From Sphingomonas jinjuensis (GTDB taxonomy: Bacteria > Pseudomonadota > Alphaproteobacteria > Sphingomonadales > Sphingomonadaceae): DNA of 64,000 bases. Under the pieces are notes generated by a model. It was not told where the DNA came from. It did no database searches and was given only the letters and a program-made list of their open reading frames with translations. Shown here piece by piece: positions 7,323 to 18,726 of this stretch. The stretch's first letter is position 1; every line of letters begins with the position of its first letter. The position numbers and the translations under genes were made by a program. Location: the NCBI RefSeq assembly GCF_014197105.1, contig NZ_JACIEV010000004.1, positions 124,001-188,000 of the forward strand, read 5' to 3'.

Positions 7323-8038
7323 CACAGCGCCACCTCTTCGCCCTGACGGTGCTGGTTCTCGATGCGCTCGACCAGGCCGTCCTTGAAGTGGACCACGGTG
7401 CGGGCGAAGGCGGCCATGTCGGGTTCGTGGGTGACCATCAGCACGGTGATGCCGCTGGCGCGGTTGAGGTCGGTGAGCAGTTCCATGATCTCGACCGAGC
7501 GTTCGGAATCGAGGTTGCCGGTCGGCTCGTCCGCCAGCAGCACGTCGGGCTGGGTAACGATCGCGCGGGCGATGGCGACACGCTGCTGCTGGCCGCCCGA
7601 CAGCTCGGCGGGGGTATGGTCCCACCATTGGTCGAGGCCGACCTTTTCGAGCGCCGCCATCGCGGTCGCGCGGCGGGCCTTCTTCTCGTCGCCGCGATAG
7701 AGCAGCGGCAGTTCGACATTCTCGAGCGCGCTGGTGCGGCTCAAGAGGTTGAAGCCCTGGAACACGAAGCCAAGGTACTTGCGGCGGAGCAAGGCCCGCT
7801 GATCGCGATCGAGCGCCTCGACATGGATGCCGCGGAACAGGAATTCGCCCGCGCTGGGGACGTCGAGGCAGCCGAGGATGTTCATCGTCGTCGATTTGCC
7901 CGACCCCGACGGGCCCATCACCGCGACGAAATCGCCGGCGGCGATGTCGAGGTCGACGCCCTTCAGCGCCTGGAACTGGGTGGCGCCGGTGCCGTAGGTC
8001 TTGGTGACGTTGCGTAGGGAGATGAGGGGGTCAGGCAT
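7322..8038 (-). CDS. MacB-like ABC transporter ATP-binding protein
   Basis: A 238-residue ABC ATPase of the MacB/LolD class. Visible: Walker A GPSGSGKST (residues 42-50), Q-loop FVFQGFNLL, signature LSGGQQQR, Walker B LLADEPTGNLDSE and the H-loop VTHEP. The ATG at 8038 (MPDPLISLRNV) fits family starts. An in-frame start 13 codons upstream adds sequence without homology. It sits between the adaptor gene and the DUF559 gene, with a 152-bp gap holding a family F repeat on the adaptor side. Confidence 0.93.
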   Translation of the reverse strand: MPDPLISLRNVTKTYGTGATQFQALKGVDLDIAAGDFVAVMGPSGSGKSTTMNILGCLDVPSAGEFLFRGIHVEALDRDQRALLRRKYLGFVFQGFNLLSRTSALENVELPLLYRGDEKKARRATAMAALEKVGLDQWWDHTPAELSGGQQQRVAIARAIVTQPDVLLADEPTGNLDSERSVEIMELLTDLNRASGITVLMVTHEPDMAAFARTVVHFKDGLVERIENQHRQGEEVAL

Positions 8039-8071
8039 GTGGCCCTCCCCCGTCGTTTCCAGCCACCCCTT

Positions 8072-8167
8072 CGTCATTCCCGCGTAGGCGGGAATACGGC
8101 GACACGGCGGTGGCGTCGCCTTCGAGAGGGCAGCCAGTATGGATCCCCGCCTTCGCGGGGATGACGG
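8072..8167. repeat. Family F palindromic repeat, paired units
   Basis: Inverted units CGTCATTCCCGCGTAGGCGG and CCCCGCCTTCGCGGGGATGA around a 40-bp spacer, inside the efflux operon between adaptor and ATPase genes. Related elements lie at 39.0, 43.0 and 48.4 kb. Confidence 0.85.
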
Positions 8168-8190
8168 AAGGGGTGTGGGGAGGCTGAGGA

Positions 8191-9609
8191 TTACTGGCCA
8201 CCGGCCCCGCCCCCGCCGCGACGGCCGCCGCCACCGCTACCGCCACCCGCGCCGCCGGCACCGCCGCTGCGACGTCCGCCGCCGCTGCTGCCGTCGCCGC
8301 TCGCGAGCTGGCCGGTGATGACCTCCTGCCCCGGCTTCAGGTCGCCGCCGAGCACCTCGGTCATCGTGCCGTTGGTGTCGCCGGTCTGGACCTGGACGGC
8401 CTGCGGCGTGCCGTCGGCGCCCTTGACGTAGACCGTCTGGGTGCCACCGCGGCCGACCGTCGCCGAGCGTTCGCGCTGCTGGCCGCGGCGCGGGCGGAAG
8501 GTGAGCGAGCCGGCGATGCCGCCGCCGCTGTCGGCCTTGTCGCCGCTCGCTGGCTTGAAGCGAAGCGCCGCATTGGGGACGAGCAGCACGTTCTGCTTGT
8601 CCGACGTCACGATGTCGGCGGTCGCAGTCATGCCCGGGCGCAGCTCAAGCGTCGGATTGCTGACGGTCAGGTCGGCGGCATAGGACACCACCTGGCCGGT
8701 CGTCGTGCTTGTCGTGGTGCTGCTGCTCGACGAGGTCGCCGAGCTGACCGTCAGGTTGGAGCCGAGATCGACGCGGCTGATCGTCGCGGGGAAGGTCTTG
8801 CCGGGAAAGGCGTCGACGGTGAAGCTCGCCTTCTGCCCGCTCTTGACGGTGCCGACATCGGCCTCGTCGATCGCGACTTCCAGCTTCATCTTCGACAGGT
8901 CCTCGGCGATTACGAACAGCGTCGGCGTGTTGAACGAGGCGGCGACGGTCTGGCCGGGATCGACCTGGCGCGCGAGGACGACGCCGTTGACGGGCGAGCG
9001 GATGATCGCGCGCTGGCGCTGCGTCTGGCTCTGAGCGAGAAGGGCCTGCGAGGCGGCGACATTGGCCTGCGCAGTCTTCAACGCCGCGATCGCGCGCTGG
9101 TAATCGGCGCGGCCGGTCTGAAGCTCGGTGCCCGAGGGGACGCGGCCGTTCGACAGCTTGTAGACGTTCTCCAGCCGGGCGAGCTGCGCCTGGGCCTCGG
9201 CGACGGTGGCACGCGCCTGGTTCACCTGCGCCTGGTTGGCGGCGATCTGTGCCTGTTGCTGACGGATCTGGTCGTCGATCTGCTGCGGATCGATCAGCGC
9301 GAGCGGCTGGCCGGCGGTGACGCGATCGTTGACGTCGACCACCACCTTGGTGACGAGGCCCGACAGCTGCGAGCCGACGGTGACCTGGTTGGTCGGCGCT
9401 AACTTGCCCGTCGCCGACACGCTGACGGTCAGGTTGCCGCGATCGACCTTGGCGGTGGCATATTCGGTCGCCTTGCTGCCGGCGAAACACTTGGCGAGCA
9501 ACAGGCACAGCAGCACGACGCCAAGCACGACGAGCCCCCATTTGACCCAGCGGCGCCACGCCGGCTGCGGCTTCACGCCGAGGAAGTCGTCGAGTGCGGG
9601 ATCGGCCAT
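8191..9609 (-). CDS. MacA-like periplasmic adaptor (membrane fusion) protein
   Basis: A 472-residue HlyD/MacA-type adaptor. It has one N-terminal membrane helix (about residues 21-44), a barrel-sandwich lipoyl segment starting VSVSATGKLAPTNQVTVGSQ, a long Gln/Ala-rich coiled-coil hairpin (about 110-200), a second lipoyl half with SPVNGVVLAR, then beta-barrel domains. The C-terminus ends in about 35 residues of Gly/Arg/Ser (SGGGRRSGGAGGAGG and onward), a low-complexity extension not needed for the fold. Its ATG shares one base with the stop of the outer-membrane factor (TGATG). Confidence 0.92.
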   Translation of the reverse strand: MADPALDDFLGVKPQPAWRRWVKWGLVVLGVVLLCLLLAKCFAGSKATEYATAKVDRGNLTVSVSATGKLAPTNQVTVGSQLSGLVTKVVVDVNDRVTAGQPLALIDPQQIDDQIRQQQAQIAANQAQVNQARATVAEAQAQLARLENVYKLSNGRVPSGTELQTGRADYQRAIAALKTAQANVAASQALLAQSQTQRQRAIIRSPVNGVVLARQVDPGQTVAASFNTPTLFVIAEDLSKMKLEVAIDEADVGTVKSGQKASFTVDAFPGKTFPATISRVDLGSNLTVSSATSSSSSTTTSTTTGQVVSYAADLTVSNPTLELRPGMTATADIVTSDKQNVLLVPNAALRFKPASGDKADSGGGIAGSLTFRPRRGQQRERSATVGRGGTQTVYVKGADGTPQAVQVQTGDTNGTMTEVLGGDLKPGQEVITGQLASGDGSSGGGRRSGGAGGAGGGSGGGGRRGGGGAGGQ

Positions 9610-11093
9610 CAGCGGTTCTCGGGTAGGGGAGCGGTGGTCGGGACGGTGGCGCCGGGCGGCGGCGCGGTCGGGACGGTGGTCGCGTCCCACCCGCCGCCGA
9701 GCGCGACATAGAGCTGAACGAGCGCGGTCGCCTGATCGGCGCGCGCCTGGGCGATGCCGTTGGTGGCGGAGAGCAGCGCGGTCTCCTGCTGGCTGAGCGT
9801 CAGGAAGTCGGCGAGGCCGCTGCGATATTGCAGCCGGCTGAGCAGCGCGGAACTGTTGGCGGCGTCATAGGCCTGCTGGAACGCGACTTCGCGGCGCTGC
9901 GCCGAATCGAGCGCGACGATCGCATTCTCGATATCCTCCAGCGCGTTGAGCACGGTGCCGCGATAGGCGGCGAAGGCGGCGTCGGTCGCCGCCTCCTGCG
10001 CGCGGACCTGGCTGCGCAGGCGGCCGCCGTTGAAGATCGCCTGGGTCAGCCCGGCGAACAGGCTGCCGGTGATGGCGTCGCCCAGACTGCCGATCGCGCT
10101 GGCGTTGGTGTTGATCGCGCCGCTGATCGCGAGCGCCGGATAGAGCCGCGCCTTGGCGACGCCGATCTGCGCGGTGGCGGCGGCGAGGCTGCGTTCGGCG
10201 GAGCGGACGTCGGGACGCTGGCGCAGCGTGTCGGCGGGGATGCCGACGCCGACGCTGCGCGGCCCGGTGGGGATCGGCGCCACCGCCTCAATCTGTGGCT
10301 TGATCGCGCCGGGCGCCTGGCCGGTGAGGACGCCGATGCGCGAGACGGCGGCGTTGTACTGCTGCTCGATCTGCGGGATCGTCGCGGCGGTCTGCGCGCG
10401 CTGGCTGCGCGCCTGTTCGGCGTCAAGGCTGGAAACGAGGCCGGCCTGGACGCGGAAGCCGGCGATTTCGAGATTGTCGTCCTGGATGCGCAGCGAGCCG
10501 CGGGCGTTGGCGAGCTGCGCCTGATAGAGCCGGGCGAGGACGTAGTTGCGTGCCACCTCGCTCTCGACCGACAGCAGCACGGTGGCATAGTCGAAGCCCG
10601 ACGCCTCGTACTGCGCGCGGCTCGCCTCGACGGTGCGGCGGATCTCGCCGAACAGACCGACCTGGTAGCTGGCGGACAGGCCGAGCGTGTAGCTGTTGCT
10701 GCCGCCGCCGCCGGTGTCGACGACGGTGCCGTCGGGCAGCGTGAACGAGCGGCCGCCGCCGCGCAGGTTCTCGTTGCGCTGATAGCCGGTCGATCCGCTG
10801 ACGGTGGGCAGCAAGCTCGACCGGCTCTGCACCAGCGCCTCGCGCGCCTGGCGCAACCGCGCAACCGCCTGGGCGACATCGGTGTTGGCGGTGCGCGATT
10901 GTTCGACCAGGCGGCTGAGCAGCGGGTCGTTGAAGCGCGTCCACCAGGCGGTGAGGTCTTCCGCGGTGGGCGCCGCGGTGACCGAATAGGCGTCGGGCAC
11001 ACCAAGCGTGGCGGGGCTCGCCGGCTTGTAGTTCGGACCTACGGTGCAGCCCGCGAGCGCGGCGGACGTGAGGAGGACGGCAATTCGACGCAT
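9609..11093 (-). CDS. NodT-family outer-membrane efflux lipoprotein
   Basis: A 494-residue TolC-superfamily channel. The N-terminus MRRIAVLLTSAALAGC gives a lipobox (LAGC). WWTRFNDPLL and two repeated OEP domains with long amphipathic helices follow, including LRQRPDVRSAER, typical of NodT proteins. It heads the tripartite efflux operon and would provide the exit duct. An open frame continues upstream of the ATG at 11093 but has no homology and runs back into pccA. A promoter should lie in 11094-11190. Confidence 0.92.
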   Translation of the reverse strand: MRRIAVLLTSAALAGCTVGPNYKPASPATLGVPDAYSVTAAPTAEDLTAWWTRFNDPLLSRLVEQSRTANTDVAQAVARLRQAREALVQSRSSLLPTVSGSTGYQRNENLRGGGRSFTLPDGTVVDTGGGGSNSYTLGLSASYQVGLFGEIRRTVEASRAQYEASGFDYATVLLSVESEVARNYVLARLYQAQLANARGSLRIQDDNLEIAGFRVQAGLVSSLDAEQARSQRAQTAATIPQIEQQYNAAVSRIGVLTGQAPGAIKPQIEAVAPIPTGPRSVGVGIPADTLRQRPDVRSAERSLAAATAQIGVAKARLYPALAISGAINTNASAIGSLGDAITGSLFAGLTQAIFNGGRLRSQVRAQEAATDAAFAAYRGTVLNALEDIENAIVALDSAQRREVAFQQAYDAANSSALLSRLQYRSGLADFLTLSQQETALLSATNGIAQARADQATALVQLYVALGGGWDATTVPTAPPPGATVPTTAPLPENR

Positions 11094-11195
11094 CTGGCGA
11101 CAGGTGTGACCAGCCCACCGCGCGGCGTCCAGTGTGTTTATGTCGCGATTTGTCGCAGGGGGTTTGCTCCCCGCCCTTCCCCCCTGTCCACCAGC

Positions 11196-11277
11196 GCCAT
11201 CCTGGACTCGGTTCAGGATCTCTTGGCGAGGAAGCACGTCCTCGCAAGGAGATGCTGAAACAAGTTCAGCATGACGG
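11196..11277. repeat. Family D palindromic repeat, paired units
   Basis: Units of the CATCCTGGACTCGGTTCAGG type facing GATGCTGAAACAAGTTCAGC around a small hairpin spacer. It lies just past the pccA stop and may act as a 3' stabiliser or terminator. That role is inferred. Confidence 0.8.
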
Positions 11278-11290
11278 TCCTGGAGGGCGG

Positions 11291-13377
<2,087 letters not shown>

Positions 13378-13378
<1 letters not shown>

Positions 13379-13638
13379 CAATGCGTCCTCGGGGCGGGCG
13401 CGCCACGCAGCAGGCCCTCGGTGCTCAGGTCTTCGTCGATTTCGGGCCAGTGGATGCCGTAGCCGCCCCCCGCGCGCTCCCATGCCGAACGCTGCTCAGC
13501 GGTCGCGTGCAGCAATCGGGGATACCAGGCGAGCGGTGCCGCAATCGTTCGGCCGTCCATCAGGTCGACGATCAGACTGGCATCGTCGAAACGGACGTCG
13601 AGCACTCGCTCGTCGGTCACCCTAGCCGAAATATTCAT
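13378..13638 (-). CDS. DUF2442 protein (possible antitoxin-like partner)
   Basis: An 86-residue DUF2442 protein. Seen: VLDVRFDDASLIVDLMDGRTIAAPLAWYPRLL, the usual strand pattern with the xPLxWYPRL motif, then an A/E-rich helix and WPEIDEDLSTEGLL. Genes of this family often follow DUF4160 genes and have been proposed as antitoxin-like partners. It overlaps the DUF4160 gene by 17 bp and shares a base with the pccA start (TGATG). The pair is therefore translated within the propionate operon. Confidence 0.85.
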
Positions 13639-13855
13639 GCCCCGCCTCCAACAGCTGCTCGCGGTGTTCGCTCACCAATGCGACGATTCCACCAATTTCG
13701 TGCGCACGGAAACCTCGGCTCTTGGCTACCTCGACGGGCTCCAGCCAGATCTTAATCGTCGCTTCACTCCGGTCGACATGGACGTGCGGCGGTTCGTTCG
13801 GCTCGTGACTGTAGAAGTAAAAGCGGAACGGACCGATCCGCATGATCGTCGGCAT
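13622..13855 (-). CDS. DUF4160 protein (possible toxin-like partner)
   Basis: A 77-residue DUF4160 protein: start [15 protein letters not shown], then the diagnostic EPPHVHVDR (HVHV core), an acidic/hydrophobic strand, and a C-terminal helix with HREQLLEAGHEYFG. Function is unproven. The DUF4160/DUF2442 pair resembles a two-gene toxin-antitoxin layout. Its ATG shares a base with the bioB stop (TAATG), which is unusual for an independent stability module and suggests the pair is now part of the operon. Confidence 0.85.
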   Translation of the reverse strand: MPTIMRIGPFRFYFYSHEPNEPPHVHVDRSEATIKIWLEPVEVAKSRGFRAHEIGGIVALVSEHREQLLEAGHEYFG

Positions 13856-14844
13856 TACTCCGCCGCCTCGCTCAGCCGACACTCGGCCGCCATCGCGCGC
13901 AACCCCAGCTTCGCGAACAGCGCATCGTCCTTGTCGTCGCCGGCGTTGGCGGCGGTCAGGAGCTTGTCGCCGGTGAAGATCGAGTTGGCGCCCGCCAGGA
14001 AGCACAGCGCCTGCGTCGCCTCCGACATGCTCTCGCGACCGGCGGAGAGGCGGACCATGCTCTCGGGCATGGTGATGCGTGCGACGGCGATGGTGCGGAC
14101 GAATTCGATGTCGTCGATCCTCGCCATCGGCGTGTCGGCCAGCATGTCGCCGAGCACCGTGCCCTTGACCGGCACCAGCGCATTGATCGGGACCGAGCCG
14201 GGATGCTCGGGCAGCGTCGCGAGGGCATGGACGAAGCTGACGCGATCCTCGCGCGTCTCGCCCATGCCGACGATGCCGCCGCTACACACGTTGATGCCCG
14301 CCGACCGCACCGCGTCGAGCGTGTCGAGCCGTTCCTGAAAACTGCGCGTCGTGATGACGTCGCCGTACCGCTCGGGCGAAGTGTCGATGTTGTGGTTGTA
14401 GTAGTCGAGCCCGGCGTCGGCGAGACGTTTGGCCTGCTGCGGCTCGAGCATGCCCAGCGTCATGCAGGTTTCCAGCCCCATGGCACGCACGCCCTCGACC
14501 ATCGCGATCACCGCGGGCATGTCGCGCTCCTTAGGGTTGCGCCAGGCCGCGCCCATGCAGAAACGGGTCGAGCCCGCGTCCTTCGCCTGCGCCGCCGCCT
14601 GGAGCACGGCGCGCACGTCCATCAGCTTGGTCGCCTTCACCCCGCTGTCGGCGCTGACCGATTGCGAGCAATAGCCGCAATCCTCCGGACAACCGCCGGT
14701 CTTGATGCTGAGCAGCGTCGAACGCTGCACCGCGCCGGCATCGTGGTGGGCGCGGTGCACCTCGGCGGCGCGGAACACCAGTTCGGTGAAGGGCAGGTCG
14801 AACAGCGCGGCGATCTCGTCGCGGGTCCAGTCGGTACGGGTCAT
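13855..14844 (-). CDS. bioB: Biotin synthase
   Basis: A 329-residue radical SAM enzyme that inserts sulfur into dethiobiotin. The 4Fe-4S motif CPEDCGYC is at residues 52-59. [13 protein letters not shown] and YYNHNIDTS follow, along with the conserved GGIVGMGE. No other biotin genes are adjacent, so its position between the mutase and pccA genes suggests co-expression with a biotin-dependent carboxylase. It overlaps the mutase gene by 4 bp (ATGA). Confidence 0.96.
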   Translation of the reverse strand: MTRTDWTRDEIAALFDLPFTELVFRAAEVHRAHHDAGAVQRSTLLSIKTGGCPEDCGYCSQSVSADSGVKATKLMDVRAVLQAAAQAKDAGSTRFCMGAAWRNPKERDMPAVIAMVEGVRAMGLETCMTLGMLEPQQAKRLADAGLDYYNHNIDTSPERYGDVITTRSFQERLDTLDAVRSAGINVCSGGIVGMGETREDRVSFVHALATLPEHPGSVPINALVPVKGTVLGDMLADTPMARIDDIEFVRTIAVARITMPESMVRLSAGRESMSEATQALCFLAGANSIFTGDKLLTAANAGDDKDDALFAKLGLRAMAAECRLSEAAE

Positions 14845-17201
14845 TCGGCGGCTTCGCTTTCGGGGGGCATGTTGTGGCCGAGGAGGCGCAGCACTTCCTC
14901 GGCGGCGGCGATCAGGTTGGTGCCGGGGCCGAAGATCGCCTGGACGCCGGCATCGCGCAGCGCCTGGTAATCCTGCGCGGGGATGACGCCGCCGGCGATG
15001 ACCTTGATGTCGGGGCGTCCAGCGTCCTTCAGATGGCCGATCAGTTCGGGGATCAGCGTCTTGTGGCCGGCGGCGAGGCTGGAGGCGCCGACGACGTCGA
15101 CGTCGCGTTCCAGCGCCAGCGTCGCCGCCTCTTGGGGCGTCTGGAACAGCGGGCCGGGAACGATCTCGAAACCAAGGTCGGCGAACATCGACGAGACGAG
15201 GTTGGCGCCGCGATCATGACCGTCCTGGCCCATCTTGGCGACGAGCATGCGAGGGCGGCGGCCGAGGCGGCGTTCGGTGGCCTCGACGCCGCGCGTCAGC
15301 CGATCCCAGCGCGCGTCGCCGTCATAGGCGCCGCCATAGATGCCGCTCACTGGAGTCGGCTGGGTGCCGTAGCGGCCGAAGGCGACCTCCATCGCGGCGG
15401 AGATTTCGCCGAGGGTCGCGCGGGCGCGGGCACACTCGACGGCGAGGGCGAGGAGGTTGGTGTTCTCCGATCCTCCCCCAGCTTGCTGGGGGAGGGGGAC
15501 CGCCGCCGAAGGCGGTGGTGGAGGGGCAGAGGCAGCACCCGCCGTCTGCGACGGCGCCCCTCCACCACTCGGCTGTGCCGAGCGGTCCCCCTCCCCGAGC
15601 GACGCTCGGGGAGGAACTTGGGCGGCACCCTCGCGCAGCGCAGCCAGCGCCTCCTGGCATTTCGCCTCGTCGCGGGTCGCCTTAACCTGGTTGATGCGGC
15701 GGATCTGCGCCTCGCGGACGGCGTGGTTGTCGACGTCGAGGATGTCGATCGGATCCTCGTCCTTCAACCGATACTTGTTCACCCCGACGATGACGTCCTC
15801 GGCGCGGTCGACGCGGGCCTGGCGGGCGGCGGCGGCTTCCTCGATCATCGCCTTGGGCCAGCCCTTGGCGACCGCGACGGCCATGCCACCCTCGGCATCG
15901 ACGCGCTCGATGATCTCCCACGCCTTGTCGACCAGCTGCTGGGTCAGGCTTTCGATATAGTAGCTGCCGCCCAGCGGATCGACGACCTTGGTCATCCCGG
16001 TCTCTTCCTGGATGACGATCTGGGTGTTGCGCGCGATGCGGGCAGAAAAGTCGGTGGGGAGCGCGATCGCCTCGTCGAGCGCGTTGGTGTGGAGCGACTG
16101 GGTGCCGCCGAGCATCGCCGCCATCGCCTCGATCGTGGTGCGGATGACGTTGTTGTAGGGGTCCTGCTCCTGAAGCGACACGCCCGACGTCTGGCAATGG
16201 GTGCGCAGCATCTTCGAGCGCTCGTCCTTGGCGCCCAGATCGGTCATCACCCGATGCCACAACGTCCGCGCGGCGCGCAGCTTGGCGATCTCCATGAAGA
16301 AGTTCATGCCGATCGCGAAGAAGAACGACAGCCGGCCCGCGAACTTGTCGATGTCGAGTCCGGTCGCCATCGCCGCGCGCGCATATTCCTTGCCGTCGGC
16401 GATGGTGAAGGCAAGCTCCTGGACCTGCGTCGCGCCGGCTTCCTGCATGTGATAGCCGGAGATAGAGATGCTGTTGAACTTCGGCATGTTGGCCGAGGTG
16501 TAGGCGATGATGTCCGCGATGATCCGCATCGAGGGTTCCGGCGGATAGATATAGGTGTTGCGGACCATGAACTCCTTCAGGATGTCGTTCTGGATCGTGC
16601 CGTCCAACTTCGCCTGAGGGACGCCCTGTTCCTCGCCCGCGACGATGAAGAAGGCGAGGATCGGGATTACCGCGCCGTTCATCGTCATGCTGACCGACAT
16701 CTCGTCGAGCGGAATACCGTCGAACAGGATCTTCATGTCCTCGACGCTGTCGATCGCGACCCCCGCCTTGCCGACGTCGCCGACCACGCGCGGATGGTCG
16801 CTGTCGTAGCCGCGATGGGTAGCGAGGTCGAAGGCGACCGACAGCCCCTTCTGCCCCGCCGCCAGGTTGCGGCGATAGAAGGCGTTCGATTCCTCGGCGG
16901 TCGAGAAGCCAGCGTATTGGCGGATCGTCCAGGGGCGGCCCGCATACATCGATGCGCGCACGCCGCGGGTGAAGGGCGCGAAGCCGGGTAGGCCGGGATC
17001 GGTGACGACGTCGTCGGCGGTATAGAGCGGCTTGACCGCGATCCCCTCGGGCGTCTCCCAGGTCAGGTCGCGGCCCTTGACCTCCCTGACCGCCGCCGCC
17101 TGCCAGTCGGCAAGCGTCGGCTGCGCCTTGGGCTCGGGCAAGTCGCGCGGGGCGGGCGTGCTGCCCGCGTCCTCGCCGGTGTTGGTTTCGATATCCGCCA
17201 T
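14841..17201 (-). CDS. scpA: Methylmalonyl-CoA mutase with in-frame repeat insertion in the interdomain linker
   Basis: A 786-residue adenosylcobalamin-dependent mutase that isomerises methylmalonyl-CoA to succinyl-CoA. The substrate barrel contains the [19 protein letters not shown] active-site segment. The C-terminal cobalamin domain has the base-off signature DGHDRG (His662) and [11 protein letters not shown]. Residues about 529-579 (nucleotides 15465-15617) in the linker are extra and low complexity (Pro/Ala/Gly/Ser) and coincide with a family B repeat. Without them the length would match the usual 715-740. ATG 17201 was chosen over GTG 17207. It lies 2 bp after the hydratase stop. Confidence 0.95.
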   Translation of the reverse strand: MADIETNTGEDAGSTPAPRDLPEPKAQPTLADWQAAAVREVKGRDLTWETPEGIAVKPLYTADDVVTDPGLPGFAPFTRGVRASMYAGRPWTIRQYAGFSTAEESNAFYRRNLAAGQKGLSVAFDLATHRGYDSDHPRVVGDVGKAGVAIDSVEDMKILFDGIPLDEMSVSMTMNGAVIPILAFFIVAGEEQGVPQAKLDGTIQNDILKEFMVRNTYIYPPEPSMRIIADIIAYTSANMPKFNSISISGYHMQEAGATQVQELAFTIADGKEYARAAMATGLDIDKFAGRLSFFFAIGMNFFMEIAKLRAARTLWHRVMTDLGAKDERSKMLRTHCQTSGVSLQEQDPYNNVIRTTIEAMAAMLGGTQSLHTNALDEAIALPTDFSARIARNTQIVIQEETGMTKVVDPLGGSYYIESLTQQLVDKAWEIIERVDAEGGMAVAVAKGWPKAMIEEAAAARQARVDRAEDVIVGVNKYRLKDEDPIDILDVDNHAVREAQIRRINQVKATRDEAKCQEALAALREGAAQVPPRASLGEGDRSAQPSGGGAPSQTAGAASAPPPPPSAAVPLPQQAGGGSENTNLLALAVECARARATLGEISAAMEVAFGRYGTQPTPVSGIYGGAYDGDARWDRLTRGVEATERRLGRRPRMLVAKMGQDGHDRGANLVSSMFADLGFEIVPGPLFQTPQEAATLALERDVDVVGASSLAAGHKTLIPELIGHLKDAGRPDIKVIAGGVIPAQDYQALRDAGVQAIFGPGTNLIAAAEEVLRLLGHNMPPESEAAE
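15465..15617. repeat. Family B palindromic repeat inserted in frame in scpA
   Basis: Paired inverted units (about 15471-15529 and 15553-15614), each with hairpins CCTCCCCCAGCTTGCTGGGG and CCCCGAGCGACGCTCGGGG. It contributes 51 codons with no stop. Non-coding copies lie at 175, 4005 and 25129. Confidence 0.88.
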
Positions 17202-17203
17202 CG

Positions 17204-17989
17204 TCACTCGCCCTTGAACACGGCCTTGCGCTTTTCCAGGAAGGCGCGGCCGCCCTCGTGGCTGTCGCGCGTCTGGCGCATCGCGCGCTGGTTGTCGGCC
17301 TCGTGCGCCATCGCGGCGACGTAATCGCTCTCATAGGCGGCGCGCAGCTGGCGGCGGATCGCACCATAGGCGCGGGTCGGGCCGGCGGCGAGGCGCTCGG
17401 CCAGTGCCAGCGCCTCGCCATCGAGCGCGTCGTCGGCAACGACGCGGTGGATCATGCCCCAGTCGAGCGCCTTCGCCGCAGGCACCTTTTCTCCGAGCAT
17501 CATCATCTCGATCGCGCGCGCCTTGCCGATCAGGCGCGGCAGCATCCACGATGCGCCGCCGTCGGGGACGAGCCCGATGTTGACGAAGGCTTGCAAGAAA
17601 TAGGCGGTCTCGCTGGCGAGGCAGAAGTCGGCGGCGAGCGCGAGGCTGCAGCCGATCCCCGCCGCCGGCCCGCGCACTGCGCTGACGACCGGCACGTCGA
17701 GGTCGGCGAGCGCGGCCATCGTCGGGTTGTAGCTGCGCGACAGCGCGCGGTGAGTCGTCTCACCCGGATTGTCGCTGCCGAGCGCACCGCCGCCGACGTC
17801 GGCGCCCGAGCAGAAGGCGCGGCCGGCGCCGGTGACGAGCACCGCACGCGCGCCATCGAGGTTCGCGATAGCGGCGGCGATCTCCGCGAACATCGCAGGC
17901 GGCGCGGCGTTGAGGCGATCGGGACGGTTGAGCGTCAGGACGAGGACGTCGCCGCGGCGGTCGGCTAGGATGTGGTCGTAGTCAGCCAT
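17204..17989 (-). CDS. Enoyl-CoA hydratase/isomerase family protein (PaaG-like)
   Basis: A 261-residue crotonase-fold protein. Oxyanion-hole motifs are GRAFCSGAD and [16 protein letters not shown]. The second active-site segment is [17 protein letters not shown], with Asp where classical hydratases have Glu, as in PaaG-type isomerases. Start ATG 17989. It sits between the epimerase and mutase genes, 2 bp before the latter, so it may feed short acyl-CoAs into the propionate route. The exact reaction cannot be told. Confidence 0.88.
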   Translation of the reverse strand: MADYDHILADRRGDVLVLTLNRPDRLNAAPPAMFAEIAAAIANLDGARAVLVTGAGRAFCSGADVGGGALGSDNPGETTHRALSRSYNPTMAALADLDVPVVSAVRGPAAGIGCSLALAADFCLASETAYFLQAFVNIGLVPDGGASWMLPRLIGKARAIEMMMLGEKVPAAKALDWGMIHRVVADDALDGEALALAERLAAGPTRAYGAIRRQLRAAYESDYVAAMAHEADNQRAMRQTRDSHEGGRAFLEKRKAVFKGE

Positions 17990-18002
17990 GTCGCAATTCT
18001 CC

Positions 18003-18083
18003 CCGTTCGTCCCGAGCGTCGTCGAGGGACATGCCGCACGCGCACCACCGATGTGTCTCGACGTCGCTCGACACGAACGGGGT
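18003..18083. repeat. Family E palindromic repeat, paired units
   Basis: Inverted units CCCCGTTCGTCCCGAGCGTC and GACGTCGCTCGACACGAACG in the gap between the epimerase and hydratase genes. This is the intergenic counterpart of the element inserted in pccA. Confidence 0.85.
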
Positions 18084-18091
18084 GGGAGCGC

Positions 18092-18511
18092 TCAATGCCC
18101 GTCCCCCGGGCTTTCCATCAGCTCGACCAGCATCCCGCCCATGTCGCGCGGATGGAGGAAGATGATCGGCGTGCCATGCGCCCCGATCCGCGGCTCGCCG
18201 AGCACGGTCGCCCCCTTCGCCTTCAGCTCGGCGACGGCGGCGTCGATGTCGGGCACCTCGAAACAGACGTGATGCTGGCCGCCCGCCGGATTCTTGCGCA
18301 GGAAGCCGGCGATCGGCGAGGCGTCGTCATAGGGCTCGATCAGCTCGATCTGGGTGTTGGGCGCGTCGATGAAGCACACCTTCACGCCCTGCGTCGGCAG
18401 GTCGAACGGCTCCCCGATCGCAGTCGCGCCGAGGAGGGAGCGATACGTCTCGATCGACGCGGCGATCGATGGCGTCGCGACGCCGACGTGGTTGAGGCGG
18501 CCGAGCGTCAT
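18092..18511 (-). CDS. mce: Methylmalonyl-CoA epimerase
   Basis: A 139-residue glyoxalase-fold (VOC) protein that interconverts the (S)- and (R)-methylmalonyl-CoA epimers. Metal-binding residues are visible in LNHVGVA, QIELIEP, GGQHHVCFEV and the final LVELMES (Glu). It links the carboxylase product to the mutase substrate. ATG 18511 overlaps the upstream small gene by 4 bp. Confidence 0.94.
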   Translation of the reverse strand: MTLGRLNHVGVATPSIAASIETYRSLLGATAIGEPFDLPTQGVKVCFIDAPNTQIELIEPYDDASPIAGFLRKNPAGGQHHVCFEVPDIDAAVAELKAKGATVLGEPRIGAHGTPIIFLHPRDMGGMLVELMESPGDGH

Positions 18512-18726
18512 TCCGGTAGCCGAGGCGTTGATCCGCCGGCTTGGCGCGAGCTAAATTCGATGAGCGCTTCGATACGAACCACTCGACGGTCAATATCGAT
18601 GACGGACAGGTTTATTTGCTTCTGGTCAGCGGCCATTCGTTCGAGTTCTTTTTGTAGTGCTTCGACACGCTCGTGCAGCAGCATGACATTCTTGAGGGCA
18701 AGAAACGCCTCCCCGAGCCCACTCAA
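18508..18726 (-). CDS. Small coiled-coil protein, unknown
   Basis: A 72-residue product with heptad-like pattern over LHERVEALQKELERMAADQK and on through DIDRRVVRIEALIEF, probably a coiled coil. Its likely start is a TTG at 18726 overlapping the upstream stop (TTGA). The first ATG is at 18684. It overlaps the epimerase start (ATGA). Base composition is less GC-rich than the flanking enzymes. No family recognised. Confidence 0.6.
   Translation of the reverse strand: MSGLGEAFLALKNVMLLHERVEALQKELERMAADQKQINLSVIDIDRRVVRIEALIEFSSRQAGGSTPRLPE

Noticed and set aside
7323-7628. N-terminal extension of the DUF559 frame
   Set aside because: It overlaps the ATPase gene in another frame and is Arg-rich shadow sequence. 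The ATG at 7322 fits the coupling.
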